NCBI GenBank assembly: GCA_947462335.1
Contig: OX381704.1
Location: 41,916,942-41,980,941, forward strand
Length of the DNA stretch: 64,000 nt
Source of the DNA: Harmothoe impar
Taxonomy: Eukaryota; Annelida; Polychaeta; Phyllodocida; Polynoidae
Direction: 5' to 3'
A program made the translations under genes and the position numbers. Shown here in pieces: positions 1 to 11,334 of the stretch (positions within the stretch are counted from its first letter, which is position 1; each line of letters opens with the position of its first letter). Below the pieces are notes generated by a model, which searched no databases, was not told the origin of the DNA, and saw only the letters and a list, made by a program, of their open reading frames with translations.

Positions 1-523
1 AGGGGGATTTTTGACAAAAGTGCCTAGGTTTTAGCAATTTTCCCCAAGGAGTCGGCCTTGGTGTATGAATTTGGGTCAAATGTGAAGCTTGTTGCGAAGA
101 ATTTAGGCAAAATGTGAGCATTTTTGGGGGGATTTGGTTGAAATTTCCGAATAGTGACCCTTGGTGAGGGGGATTTGGGGGAAAATTGACCCTTGGTGAG
201 GGGGATTTTGGGGGTGTAGATGGGGGGTCCCCATGTCGCATGTCGATTTTAAGAAATGGCCATGTCGCCTGTCCCTTAAATCCTCATGTCCCATGTCGCC
301 CTTAAGAACCTCTCATGTCCCATGTCGATTTTAAGGAACACCCCATGTCATGTCACTTATTTTTTTCCTCATGTCACTAAGCCCCATGTCGCATGTCGAT
401 TTTAAGAAATGGCCATGTCGCCGTGTCGAATTTAGCCATCCACCCCCATGATTTTGGTGAAAAACAGACCCTTGGTGAAGGGGATTTTGCTCAAAAAGTA
501 CCCTTCCCAGCTGCACACCTGTG
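1..523. repeat. degenerate short-repeat DNA
   Basis: The phrase GACCCTTGGTGAGGGGGATT occurs at about 156 and 187 and again, diverged, near 467. A 'CATGTCGCATGTCGATTTTAAG' type phrase recurs near 232 and 386, about 154 bp apart. Related 'gtgtcgcc...gaatttaag' sequence is found again at 6660-6860, inside the large palindrome. Short open frames here are by-products of the repeats and resemble no protein I recognise. Confidence 0.6.
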
Positions 524-1237
524 CAGGGGTAGCCACTAATGCTGGCCCGGGAGCCAATGGCTCGTAATCTTGGGTCCGGGCCCGTAGTTTTCAGTATATT
601 TAGATGGCTACAGCCCGGGTGGCCCGTAGGTATGTCCACTCATGTTTTCAAGGGAATGTGGCTGTAAATGTGAAATACACCTCTATGCTACAAAGTATTG
701 CATATTGTATACCATTGGAAAGGAAATCTCATGCAGAATTTCATGCAGAACAAAGCATCTCATCTAATGTCGCCTACATTAACAAATGATTTCTTTTCTC
801 TTTCCTTTAAATTTGATATCACATCCTTTCTAGGGGAGTGTTATTCATCAAAATAAAGTCTTTAATATCGTCATTTAAATTTAACACCTGCAGCAGTGGT
901 GAATAACTCGCCAGAGCTGCATTCATGTTTAATGTATCATGCCCACCTAGTAACTTGCTGTCACTGATTCCCCCCCCCCCTTTGGGGAATAATTTTTTTT
1001 TAAATAGATTTACCCAAAAATTGTTAAGGGAAAATAATTCCGATAGCACGCCCTGTTTTCCCACTGCATACAGCTTCATGCCAACCTAGGATAAAAAAAA
1101 GAATTGAGTGCCCCTATGTGCATGTCACATTTTTTATATGAAAAATCCCGGGCCCACAGCTTTACTTCCGGGCCCACAACTTTCTGAGGCTACGGGCCCG
1201 GGTGGCCCATGGTCTAAAATGTTGGTGTCTACCCCTG
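524..1237. mobile_element. non-autonomous hAT-like element
   Basis: The ends are imperfect terminal inverted repeats starting CAGGGGTAG. The left end reads CAGGGGTAGCCACTAATG, and the right end, reverse-complemented, reads CAGGGGTAGACACCAACA. Both run on into 'cccggg'-containing sequence. The 5-bp word CTGTG flanks both sides (519-523 and 1238-1242), which fits a short target-site duplication. CAGGGGTnG-type ends are typical of hAT elements, some lineages of which make 5-bp duplications. No transposase is visible. The interior is AT-rich with homopolymer runs. Confidence 0.5.
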
Positions 1238-1263
1238 CTGTGTATACAAAATATACCAAGTGC

Positions 1264-2120
1264 CCCCCCCCGGGGGGGTAGAGTAGTCTCAGAGTAACAT
1301 GGGGGGAGTAGTATGCTCAGAGTACCTCTAGGCCTATACTTTAGAGCCTATGTGGTGGAGTAGTCTCAGAGTACCATAGAGGGAGTAGTATGCTCTGAGT
1401 ACTTCTAGGCCCATAGCCTCTACAGGCCTATGTGGTAGAGTATCTCTCGGCCTATAGTCTATAGCCTATGTGGTGGAGTAGTCTCAGAGTTCCATAGAGG
1501 GAGTAGTATGCTCAGAGTACCTCTAGGTCTAGAGCCTTTGTAGGCTTATGTGACGGAGTAGTCTCAGAGTACCATGGAGGGAGTAGTATGCTCAGAGTAC
1601 ATTTAGGCCCATAGTCTATGTGGGCCTGTGTGATAGAGTACCATGGAGGGAGTAGTATGCCCAGAGTACCTATCAGCCCATAGCCTCTGTAAGCCTATGT
1701 GGTAGAGTAGTCTCAGAGTACAATGGGGGGGAGTAGTAAGCTGAGAGTACCTCTAGGCCTATAGCCGTTGTGGGCCTATGTGATAGAGTAGTCTCAGAGT
1801 ACCATGGAGGGAGTAGTATGCTCAGAGTACCTCTAGGCCTATAGCCTTTGTAGGCCTATGTGACGGAGTAGTCTCAGAGTACCATGGAGGGAGTAGTATG
1901 CTCAGAGTACATTTAGGCCTATAGTCTATAGCCTATGTGGTAAAGTAGTCTTACAACACCATGGACGGAGTAGTATGCTCAGAGTACCTCTAGGTCTATG
2001 ACCTCTGTAGGCCTAGGTGGTAGAGAAGTCTCAGAGTACTATGGGAGGGAGTAGTATGTTCAGAGTGCCTCTCGGCCAATATCCTTTGTAGGCCTATGTG
2101 GTAGAGTAGTCTCAGAGTTC
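1264..2120 (+). repeat. satellite block A (about 80-bp monomer)
   Basis: About ten diverged tandem copies of an ~80-bp monomer. It carries the phrases GTAGTCTCAGAGTACCATGG, AGGGAGTAGTATGCTCAGAG and TACCTCTAGGCCTATAGCC. The monomer is rich in short palindromes (CCATGG, AGGCCT). The same monomer, reverse-complemented, makes up block A' at 12122-13870. Confidence 0.85.
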
Positions 2121-2861
2121 TCGGAACTCATGAACTATATACATTATGAAACATGTACTATTTGTAATAATGTCTCTCCCATACTCTCTCTCTCACTCTA
2201 TACGTCCTTAGGACTACCTGCCCTATTGCTGTTTTCACTATTTATACATGGATCTTGTCGTTCATATTAGCGTAGTACTGCTTGGTACACGCCAATAGCC
2301 TGTAATCAAATTCTCCCAAAAAGGCCATCTGGAGCCAGGAGTATATGGGTACCACTTTTTTTCACAGGAGCCCAACCTGATTCCTCCAGAATAAATATTA
2401 CATTAAAATTTAAAAAAAAAGTGAATTAAACATTAAATGTAGACACACATTGGAGAAGCTGTCTGATGAAGATATCATCTCAAACTTAAAGGACTACTTC
2501 AAGGAGAAATATAACCAGAAAGATAAAGGTCATGGTGCAAAGACTAGTATATACTGCTGTAGTTACATAATAAGAGAGGAGACAAAACGATAAGTAATTG
2601 GCGCATATAGCTGGCTGGCTTTACCTGCCCTATTTATTACCATAACAACATACGTAAGTTTTGAAAGCGACTGATATTTGAATCTGGCGCGTCACTGTGA
2701 GGAAACCACCAGACCCCCGGTGGCAGTGTAATGAACGAACCACCGGATAATAGAGGGGCGGGAACAACTTACGTATATACACATATAAACGCTGTGCCTT
2801 TATATAGTTATATATGTCCTGACTGTAGTTATATGTGTGTATGATGACTAAATCATTGTAG
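2121..2861. other. no recognisable gene, between satellite blocks
   Basis: Mixed, mostly AT-rich sequence with a short CT-rich tract near 2175-2205. No long open frame, RNA gene or clear element ends were seen. It has no mirrored counterpart on the right side of the palindrome. Confidence 0.5.
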
Positions 2862-3700
2862 TCTACCTCAGGTAAGGATTTTGCTAATCTACCTCAGGTA
2901 CAGAAGGACTCTGCCTGTCTACCTCAGGTAAAGAAGGACTTTGCTAGTGTACATCAGGTAAAGAAGAACTCTGCTAGTCTACCTCAGGTACAGAAGGACT
3001 CGGCCTGTCTACCTCAGGTACAGAAGGGTCCCTAGTGTAGATAAATGTATGTATAATGACTAAATGATACTAGTGTACCTCAGGTAAAGAAGGACTTTGC
3101 TAGTGTACCTCAGGTAAAGAAAAACTCTGCTAGTCTACCTCAGGTACACAAGGACTCGGCCTGTCTACCTCAGGTAAAGAAGAACTCTGCCTGTCTACCT
3201 CAGGTACAGAAGGGTCCCTAGTGTAGATAAATGTATGTATAATGACTAAATGATACTAGTGTACCTCAGGTAAAGAAGGACTTTGCTAGTGTACCTCAGG
3301 TAAAGAAAAACTCTGCTAGTCTACCTCAGGTACACAAGGACTCGGCCTGTCTACCTCAGGTAAAGAAGAACTCTGCTAGTCTACCTCAAGTACAGAAGGA
3401 CTCGGCCTGTCTACCTCAGGTAAAGAAAAACTCAGCCTGTCTACCTCAGGTACAGAAGGGTCCCTAGTGCAGATGAATGTATGTATAATGACTAAATGAT
3501 ACTAGTCTACCTCAGATAAAGAAGAACTTTGTGTGGAAGGATTAAGATATGGAATGGCAGATAAATGTATGTATAATGACTAAATAAATGATAGGCCTGA
3601 GGAGTCTACCTCAGGTAAAGAAGAACTCTGTTAGTCTACCTCAGGTAAAGAAGAACTCTGCCTGTCTACCTCAGGTACAGAAGGGTCCCTAGTGTAGATA
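2862..3700 (+). repeat. minisatellite block B (30-bp monomer, higher-order units)
   Basis: Tandem ~30-bp units built on GTCTACCTCAGGTAAAGAAG alternate 'gactttgctagt', 'aactctgctagt' and 'gactcggcct' endings. A longer phrase, GGGTCCCTAGTGTAGATAAA followed by 'tgtatgtataatgactaaatgatac', recurs near 3026, 3208, 3466 and 3685, giving a higher-order period of roughly 180-250 bp. The core CTCAGGTA(A/G)AGAAGG is shared with block C, so B and C probably have a common origin. Confidence 0.85.
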
Positions 3701-4559
3701 ATTGGAAATATTAGTACCATCTTTTTAATCTTGAAAAGCTCTCTAAAGTAGTTTTTCACCAAAAAAAATCATATTGTCCTACATTTTTAATGATTTTTAC
3801 CTAAAAAATCTATTAAATATGGGTCAAAATCGGGTTGATTGTCCCTCAAGTTGGCAAGCAAACCATATAAAGGAAAATATTACCAGAGACAAATGGTTCG
3901 AGATCCGTGGAGACCATATTCAAAATAGTGAGAATCCAAAAAATCTAAGCTTTGAAGCAATTTTTGAGAAAATGGCAGGGGCCTCAACATCGGCCGAAAA
4001 TCGGCCGAAAATTCGCATAGATGCGCGATCGGGAAAGGAAGAGTTAAGGACAGAAAAATGTATTTTGGCCAAAAAAGTAAGGAAATCGCCCCTCCCTCCA
4101 CATCATTTTAAGAACATATATATATATTTAGGATTCCTAACTTGGTACACAGTTGGCCCAATATCCCTATTATATATAGGCAAAATGATTTTTACCTACT
4201 AAAATATTTTGAAAATAGCTCCCCACTTGGAAGGCCCAAATTACGACCAGTCACCAGAATTGACCATATGTATGTAGAATGACTGCTAAGTGAGGCCTGT
4301 GAATATGTTTGTATATCAAAAAGACAGCTGCAGGGGAATCAAACTTTAGTGTTTCATGTTAAATGTATGGTCTCTCAAAATAGAATAAGCATTTTGCTAT
4401 ATAATCAAATCATCGAAAATATGAATAAATGAAATAAACACGGTCCATATACAGTCAACATTTCTCTATTTCACAGCATAATGACATCCGGACACAAAAC
4501 ACAGTGAAGCATCAGTTGATGTGCATAGCTACTATAAAATCTTGTGTATAAGCCTAACT
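3701..4559. other. AT-rich unique sequence; 142-codon open frame of doubtful reality
   Basis: An open frame at 3774-4202 (+) has no recognisable domain and overlaps another open frame on the opposite strand. A phrase 'aatgatttttaccta' occurs near both its ends (about 3788 and 4184). I consider it non-coding. The rest is unremarkable AT-rich DNA without RNA genes or clear element boundaries. Confidence 0.4.
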
Positions 4560-5175
4560 CGCATCCCTTGTATCTCAGGTAGAGAAGGGGTCCCTTGTCT
4601 ATCTAAGGTAGAGAAGGCACCCCAAGTGTACCTGAGGTAGAGAAGGCACCCCTTGTCTATCTCAGGTAGAGAAGGTGTCCCTTCTGTACCTCAGATAGAG
4701 AAGGGGTCCCTTCTGTATCTCAGGTAGAGAAGGGGTCCCTTGTCTATCCCAGGTAGAGAAAGCACCACAAGTGTACCTGAGGTAGAGAATGGGTCCCTTC
4801 TGTATCTCAGGTAGAGAAGGGGTCGCTTGTCTAACTCATGTAGAGAAGGCACCCCAAGTGTACCTGAGGTAGAGAAGGGGTCCCTTCTGCATCTCAGGTA
4901 GAGAAAGGGTCCCTTCTGTATCTCAGGTAGAGAAGGGGTCCCTTGTCTATCTCATGTAGGGAAGGCACCCCAAGTGTACCTGAGGTAGAAAAGGAGTGCC
5001 TTGTGTATCTCAAGTGGAGAAGGGCAGGGCCTTGTGTACTGGAGGTGGAGGAGGCGCCCCTTGTCTATCTCAGGTAGAGAAGGCACCCCAAGTGTACCTG
5101 AGGTAGAGAAGGAGTGCCTTGTGTATCTCAAATAGAGAAGGGCAATGCCTTGTGTACTTCAGGTACAGAAGGGAT
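4560..5175 (+). repeat. minisatellite block C (about 29-bp monomer)
   Basis: Tandem units of about 29 bp built on TATCTCAGGTAGAGAAGG followed by 'ggtcccttgtc' or 'caccccaagtg'. Units alternate between 'ctcaggta' and 'cctgaggta' variants. The reverse complement is block C' at 10613-11213. Confidence 0.85.
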
Positions 5176-5270
5176 CCAATACAAAATGTTGACTTAATAC
5201 AAAACAAGGTGTGTTTCAGGCAACCCGACCCTCTCTAGTTTCCTAAAAAGGGCCGACTTTTAAAAACTGT
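5176..5270 (+). repeat. unique spacer between blocks C and D (mirrored at 10517-10612)
   Basis: About 75-95 bp of non-repetitive sequence including GGCAACCCGACCCTCTCTAG. It is found nearly unchanged, inverted, at 10517-10612, between D' and C'. Because it is not itself a tandem repeat, it is the best evidence that the two arms arose by inverted duplication of a whole segment. Confidence 0.8.
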
Positions 5271-6650
5271 AGACTACCGACCTATGCCCTGGGGGCATGG
5301 CCTTGAATTATACAAACAGTACATCGCAGACCTATGCCCTGCGGGCATGGTCTTAAGTTATACTTGTAAGTGGTAGACTACTGATCTATGCCCTGGGGAA
5401 ATGGTCTTGACTTATACTAACTGTACGCCACTGATCCATGCCCTTGGGGCATGGCCTTGACTTATACAAAACTTATTAAAAACTGTAGACTACCGATCCA
5501 TGCCCTGGGGGCATGGCCTTGAATTATACAAACAGTACATCGCAGACCTATGCCCTGCGGGCATGGCCTTAAGTTATACTTTTAAGTGGTAGACTACTGA
5601 TCTATGCCCTGGGGACATGGCCTTGACTTATACTAACTGTACGCCACTGATCCATGCCCTTGGGGCATGGCCTTGACTTATACAAACTGTATACAAACGG
5701 GGGCATGGCCTTAACTTAAAGAAGTGGTAGACTGCTGATCTATGCCCTGGGGGCATGGCCTTGACTTATATTAACTTATACTAACTGTATGCCACTGATC
5801 TATATGCTGGGGGCATGGCCTTGAATTATACAAACTGTACATAGCAGATCTATGCCCCGGGGGCATGGCCTTAACTTATATAAATAGTAGACTACTGATC
5901 GATGCACTGTAGGCTAACGATCCATGCCCTGCGGGCATGGCCTTGACTTATACTAACTGTACATAGCAGATCTATGCCCCGGGGGCATGGCCTTAACTTA
6001 AACTTGGTAGACTACTGATCTATGCCCTGGGGACATGGCCTTAACTTATACAAATGGTGAACTGCTGATCTATGCCACAGGGCATGGCCTTAACTTATAC
6101 AAATGGTAGACTACTGATCTATGCCCTGGGGGCATGGCCTTGACTTCCCGGCTTGACTTATACAAACTGTACATAGCAGATCTATGCCCCGGGGGCATGG
6201 CCTTAACTTAAACAAGTGGTAGACTGCTGATCTATGCCCTGGGGGCATGGCTTTGACTTATATTAACTTATGCTAACTGTACGCCACTGATCTATATGCT
6301 GGAGGCATTGCCTTGAATTATACAAACGGTACATTGCAGATCTATGCCCCGGGGGCATGGCCTTAACTTATACAAATGGTTGACTGCTGATCTATGCCAC
6401 AGTGCATGGCCTTAACTTATACAAATGGTAGACTACTGATCTATGCTCTGGGGGCATGGCCTTGACTTATATACAAACTGTACATAGCAGATCTATGCCC
6501 CGGGGGCATGGCCTTAACTTAAACTTGGTAGACTACTAATCTATGCCCTGGGGACATGGCCTTGACTTATACAAATGGTAGACTACTGATCTATGCCCTG
6601 GGGGCATGGCCTTGACTTATACTAACTGTAGACTACTGATCTATGTGCCT
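5271..6650 (+). repeat. satellite block D (about 50-56-bp monomer with hairpin core)
   Basis: About 25 tandem units with the pattern GATCTATGCCCTGGGGGCAT, then 'ggccttgacttatacaaactgtagactact'. The TGCCC(C/T)GGGGGCA core is self-complementary, so every monomer can form a small hairpin. Units vary in length by a few bases. The mirrored block D' lies at 9266-10516. Confidence 0.85.
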
Positions 6651-7539
6651 CTTCATGGGTAGCCACACTTTTGGCCGTGTCGCCGAGTTGAATTTAAGCA
6701 GAAAGGCTGTGTCACTGTGTCAATTTTTACATATATAGGAATTAATAGAAAAATATCTCTAGGTCGATTTTTACCCCTAATTTCCTGTGTCTGTCGATTC
6801 TTAAAAGGGCCTAAAAGGGCCGTGTCGCCTGTGTCAATTTTTACCCATGTAGGGGCACATCTATGCCCAGGGGGCATGGCCTTAACTTATACAAATGGTA
6901 GACTACTGATCTAAGCCCTGGGGGCATGGCTATAGGCCTAGAGGTACTCTTAGCATACTACTCCCTCCATGGTACTCTATCACATAGGCCTACATAGGCC
7001 ATACCATATTCCACGTAATAAGCACCCTCCCCCTAATAAGCGCCCCCGCCCCTTTTTGAGGCTTACTAGTCCATCCATGGTACTGGACCTCCTGGGGACT
7101 TGGCCGCAAGTCCTGGGGATTTAATTGGCTGCAAGTCCTGGGGACTTCGACGCAAATCCCTAGGACTTGATATTTGTTTAAGAAGTCCTGGGGACTTAAT
7201 ACCAAGTCCCTCCCTGGTACTCTGAGACCCCTCTACCACATAGGTTTACATAGGCTATATAGGCCTCTATGTACTCTGAACATATTATTTCCTCCATACT
7301 CTGAGACTTCTATACATGGGCCCCTGATCGCCCCGCCCCCAATTGCTCCGCCCCCGATCGCCCCGCCTCCGATACTGTCTGGCCTGGTCACAATTATTTG
7401 AGTAGTCTACAGTTTGTAAAAGGCAAGGCCATGCCCCCGGGGCATAGATCAGTAGGTCTTCACTTCAGTTTGTATAGGCCTAAGTCACCGCCATGCCGGG
7501 CCGCCATGCCTCCAGGGCGTAAATCAGTAATATAGCCTA
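6651..7539. repeat. mixed inner-arm fragments of the palindrome
   Basis: At 6655-6860 lies a degenerate 'gtgtcgcc' sequence related to positions 200-430. At 6870-6920 lies another D unit. At 6926-7000 and 7210-7290 are A-type units in the reversed orientation. At 7085-7205 the word AAGTCCTGGGGACTT recurs several times as a short palindromic repeat. Near 7320-7375 GC-rich 'gatcgccccgcccc' units repeat. At 7405-7530 are D'-type fragments. Confidence 0.65.
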
Positions 7540-8359
7540 TAGTATGGAAGGCCGGAGCGCCATTGCCATTTGCCATTTGCTGATTGCCATTTGCCAATTG
7601 CTAATTGCCAATTGCTAATTGCACCCAGCCAATGAAAAAGCAGCAGCAGCCATCTTGTTGAATGTTTGGCGGGAAATAGACATTAGGCCCTAGATGCGTA
7701 ATTGTCGTTACTTGCATGGTCTATTGCCCCCCCCCCCCAAAAAAGGACTCTTACAGTTATAGATCTAACCACTTTATAAATATTTTTAATAGAATTGCCC
7801 GGATTTTGTGTTATCAGACATAATGTTAGGGTCTCGGACATCAGGTCTCGGACACCAGTGTCACCTAATGTCCAAGCACCTAATTGTTGTGGGAGATGGC
7901 GGAAGACCATGTTGTATGGTATGAAGGCTAGATAATAATTTTTTTTAATCTGTTTTGCGTCTGAAAGTAATGTCCGAGCATAATGTCCGAGCACCACACT
8001 TTATGTCTAAGAACCATGCACACCCCTAACGTCCGAGCATCCCCCCCATAAATAAATAGATAAAAATTAATTAAATGCTCGGACATTGTATGCTCGGACA
8101 TGTAAGTTCTCGGACATGTAGGTGCTAGGACATTTAGGGCATAGGCCTACTCATTTATCTTGTAAAATAATTTAGCTGATGTCAGGGCATCAAATGTCCG
8201 AGCACCCTAGGCTATGTCCGAGCATGTAATGTCCGAGAAATGTCCGAGCATGTAATGTCCGAGAACAAACATGGCCGTCAAATAGCAAATGGCAAATTGC
8301 AATCGGCCCCGGGCATCAGCAAATGGCAAATGGCAATGGCGCTCCGTCCTTCCATACTA
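7540..8359. mobile_element. core inverted-repeat element at the palindrome centre
   Basis: This 820-bp segment is bounded by a ~49-bp inverted repeat with about one mismatch and one indel. It starts TAGTATGGAAGG on the left and ends CCTTCCATACTA on the right, and TA at each end could be a target duplication. Both arms carry runs of 'ccatttgccatttgc'. Inside, the word ATGTCCGAGCA or its reverse complement TGCTCGGACAT recurs many times in both orientations (about 7815-8265). No protein-coding potential is evident. It looks like a non-autonomous, foldback-like element. Confidence 0.55.
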
Positions 8360-8361
8360 CA

Positions 8362-8693
8362 CAGGCCCGTAACTAGGGGGGGTTCGTCGTTTCGAACGAA
8401 CCACCCCACCTCCCTGAAGGAGGAAAAGTGTTTCACCCTAGCTGAGTAGAAAGAGGAAATATTTGTCGCCATCTCAATTTTTACGGGTTGTCGATCGGAC
8501 AATTATTAAGGATTTTAGAGAGAAAACTATGAAAGATTGATTAGATACACAAAACTCAGCCTTCTCTTTAAATATATTGCACAAAGTTCCAACTCATATT
8601 AGAAAAGTCCAGTTCCACCATTGAAATAATCAAGTCAAGTTCCACCAGATCCAAAAATGAACCACGCCACAAAGGGGGCTAGTTATGGGCCTG
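8362..8693. mobile_element. hAT-like MITE, 332 bp
   Basis: The termini read CAGGCCCGTAACTAG and, reverse-complemented from the right, CAGGCCCATAACTAG. CAGGCCCGTA-type ends are common in hAT elements. The flanking 5-bp words are identical (CTACA at 8357-8361 and 8694-8698), fitting a 5-bp target duplication like that proposed for 524-1237. The interior has a short hairpin (GGTTCGTCGTTTCGAACGAA) and no transposase. Confidence 0.6.
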
Positions 8694-9035
8694 CTACAGT
8701 TTGAAACGGTCAACATTAACGTATTCCACGTATAGCAAGATGATCACTGTTCAACGCCATTTTGTCTGGTACCAGTGACATTTCAACGTTCTAAATTTGC
8801 AACATTTTAAGGAATACCGTACTGGCCCGTTTAAGCGCAGGGATCTCAAACAAGCGCAGGTCTCATTTAAACCCCCAGCTCCCATATAAATAGCATTCAC
8901 CTTGGGTATATGCAAATGACCTGTCAGACCATGGTTTGTCAGATTGAGATGACATATTTGTATATTGACTGGAGCCCGTCGGTCACTCCGGGCCAGATTT
9001 ACAAACAGTCTGGCCCCGTCCAGGGCCACAGTGTG
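8694..9035. other. no recognisable feature
   Basis: A short unique stretch between the hAT-like MITE and the inner A block. A phrase 'agcaagatgatcactgttcaacgcca' near 8737 resembles one near 11278, and 'tggtaccagtg' also recurs there, suggesting a shared degraded repeat. Confidence 0.4.
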
Positions 9036-9265
9036 TTTGCTACTAGGGTAGCCTCTGTAGGCCTATGTGGTAGAATAGTCTCAGAGTACCGTGGAGGGAG
9101 TAGTATGCTTAGAATACACCTCTAGGGGTATAGAGTACCATGGAGGGAGTAGTATGCTTAGAGTACCTCTAGGCCGATAGCCTCGGTAGGACTATGTGGT
9201 GGAGTAGTCTCAGAGTACCATGGAGGAAGTAGTATGCTCAGAGTACCTCTAGGCCTATAGCCATG
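9036..9265 (+). repeat. inner A units (mirror of 6926-7290)
   Basis: About three A monomers in the same orientation as the left outer block A, immediately before D'. Their mirror partners lie immediately after D on the left, which makes this the innermost satellite pair of the nested palindrome. Confidence 0.75.
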
Positions 9266-10516
9266 CCCCAAGGGCATAGATCAGTAGTCTACCATTTGTA
9301 TAAGTTAAGGCCATGCCCCCAGGGCATAGATCAGTAGTCTACAGTTAGTTGTTAGTGTAAGTCAAGGCCATGCCCCCAGGTAATAGATCAGTAGTCTACC
9401 ATTTGTATAAGTCAAGGCAATGCCCCCGGGACATAGATCACAATGCCCCCGGGGCATAGATCAGTGGCATACAGTTAGTATAAGTCAAGGATAAGTTAAG
9501 TCATAGACCAGTAGTCTACCATTTGTATAAGTTAAGGCCATGCCACGCGGGGCATAGATCTGCTATGTACAGTTTGTATAAGTCAAGGCCATGCCCCGAG
9601 GGCATAGATCAGTAGTCTACCATTTGTATAAGTTAAAGCCATGCCCCCGGGGCATAGATCAGTAGTCTCCCATTTGTTTAAGTCAAGGCCATGCCCCCGG
9701 GGCATAGATCAGTGGCATGCAGTTAGTATAAGTCAAGGCCATGCCCCCAGGGCATAGATCAGTAGTCTATCAATTGTATAAGTCAAGGCCATGCCCCCGG
9801 GGCATGGATCAGTAGTCTACCATTTGTATAAGTCGAGGCTGTGCCCCCGGGGCATAGATCAGTTGCATGCAGTTAGTATAAGTCAAGGCCATGCCCCCAG
9901 GGCATAGATCAGTAGTCTATCATTTGTATGAGTCAAGGCTATGCCCCCGGGGCATAGATCAGTGGCATACAGTTAGCATTAGGCAAGGCCATGCCCCCCG
10001 GGGCATAGATCAGTAGTCTACCACTTGTATAAGTTAAGGCCATGCCCCCCGGGCATAGATCTGCTATGTACAGTTTTTATATGTCAAGGCCATGCCCCCA
10101 GGGCATAGATCAGTAGTCTACCATTAATGATTTGTAATGATCTATGCCCCCGGGGCATAGATCAGTTGCATGCAGTTAGTATAAGTCAAGGCCATGCCCC
10201 CAGGGCATAGATCAGAAGTCTATCATTTGTATGAGTCAAGGCTATGCCCCCGGGGCATAGATCAGTGGCATACAGTTAGTATAAGGGAAGGCCATGCCCC
10301 CCGGGGCATAGATCAGTAGTCTACCACTTGTATAAGTTAAGGCCATGCCCCCAGGGCATAGATCTGCTATGTACTGTTTGTATAATTCAAGGCCATGCCC
10401 CCGGGGCATAGATCAGTAGTCTTCCACTTGTATAAGTTAAGGTCATGCCCCCGGGGCATAGATCTGCTATGTACTGTTTGTATAATTCAAGGCCATGCCC
10501 CCAGGGCATAGATCAG
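9266..10516 (-). repeat. satellite block D' (inverted D)
   Basis: About 23 units reading AAGGCCATGCCCCCAGGGCA, then 'tagatcagtagtctaccatttgtataagt'. This is the reverse complement of block D. Many monomers match across the arms, including the variant endings 'tgctatgtacagtttgtata' and 'agtggcatacagttagtata'. That suggests the variants existed before the inversion. Confidence 0.85.
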
Positions 10517-10612
10517 TAGTCTACAGTTTTTAAAAGTCGGCCCTTTTTTAGGAAACTAGAGAGGGTCGGGTTGCCTGAAACACACCTTGTTTTGTATTAA
10601 GTCTATTGGATC
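10517..10612 (-). repeat. inverted copy of the C-D spacer
   Basis: The reverse complement of 5176-5270, including CTAGAGAGGGTCGGGTTGCC and 'acaccttgttttgtatta'. It separates D' from C', exactly mirroring the left arm. Confidence 0.8.
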
Positions 10613-11213
10613 CCTTCTGTACCTCAAGTACACAAGGCATTGCCCTTCTCTACTTGAGATACACAAGGCACTCCCTCTCTACCTCAGGTACACTTGGGGT
10701 GCCTTCTGTACCTGAGATAGACAAGGGACCCCTTCTCTACCTGAGATACAGAAGGGACCCCTTCTCTACCTGATGTACAGAAGGGACCCGTTCTCTACCT
10801 GAGATACAGAAGGGACCCTTTCTCTACCTCAGGTACACTTGGGGTGCTTTCTCTACCTGAGATAGGCAAGGGACCCCTTCTCTACCTGAGGTACAGAAGG
10901 GACACCTTGTCTACCTGAGATAGAAAAGGGGCGCCTTCTCTACCTCAGGTACACTTGGGGTGCCTTCTCTACCTGAGATAGACAAGGGGCGCCTTCTCTA
11001 TCTCAGGTACACTTGGGGTGCATTCTCTACCTGAGATAGACAAGGGGCGCCTTCTCTACTTCAAGTACACAAGGCCCTGCCCTTCTCTACTTGAGATACG
11101 TTCAAGTACACAAGGCCCTGCCCTTCTCTACTTGAGCAAGGCACTCCTTCTCTGCCTCAGGTACACTTGGGGTGCCTTCTCTACCTGAGATAGACAAGGC
11201 CCTGCCCTTCTCT
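10613..11213 (-). repeat. minisatellite block C' (inverted C)
   Basis: Tandem ~29-bp units built on CCTTCTCTACCTGAGATA, the reverse complement of block C. The last units (11040-11210) include a short rearranged segment in which 'ttcaagtacacaaggccctgcccttctctacttgag' is repeated. Confidence 0.85.
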
Positions 11214-11334
11214 ACTACTCCCTCCATGGTACTTGGAGACTACACCTCCACAAAGGCCTACAGAGGCTATTCCCCATTAGCAAGATGTCCTGTGTACAGC
11301 GCCATGTTTATTGGTACCAGTGTAACCAGTGTAA

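Noticed and set aside
3774..4202. 142-codon plus-strand open frame
   Set aside because: No domain, AT-rich, overlapped by an antisense frame, and located between satellite blocks.
4560..6650. CRISPR-like appearance of regularly spaced short repeats
   Set aside because: The units are contiguous tandem satellites with no unique spacers, and the sequence is eukaryotic.
7085..7210. Short palindromic AAGTCCTGGGGACTT repeats as an operator array
   Set aside because: They sit inside degenerate satellite DNA with no adjacent gene, so a regulatory reading has no support.
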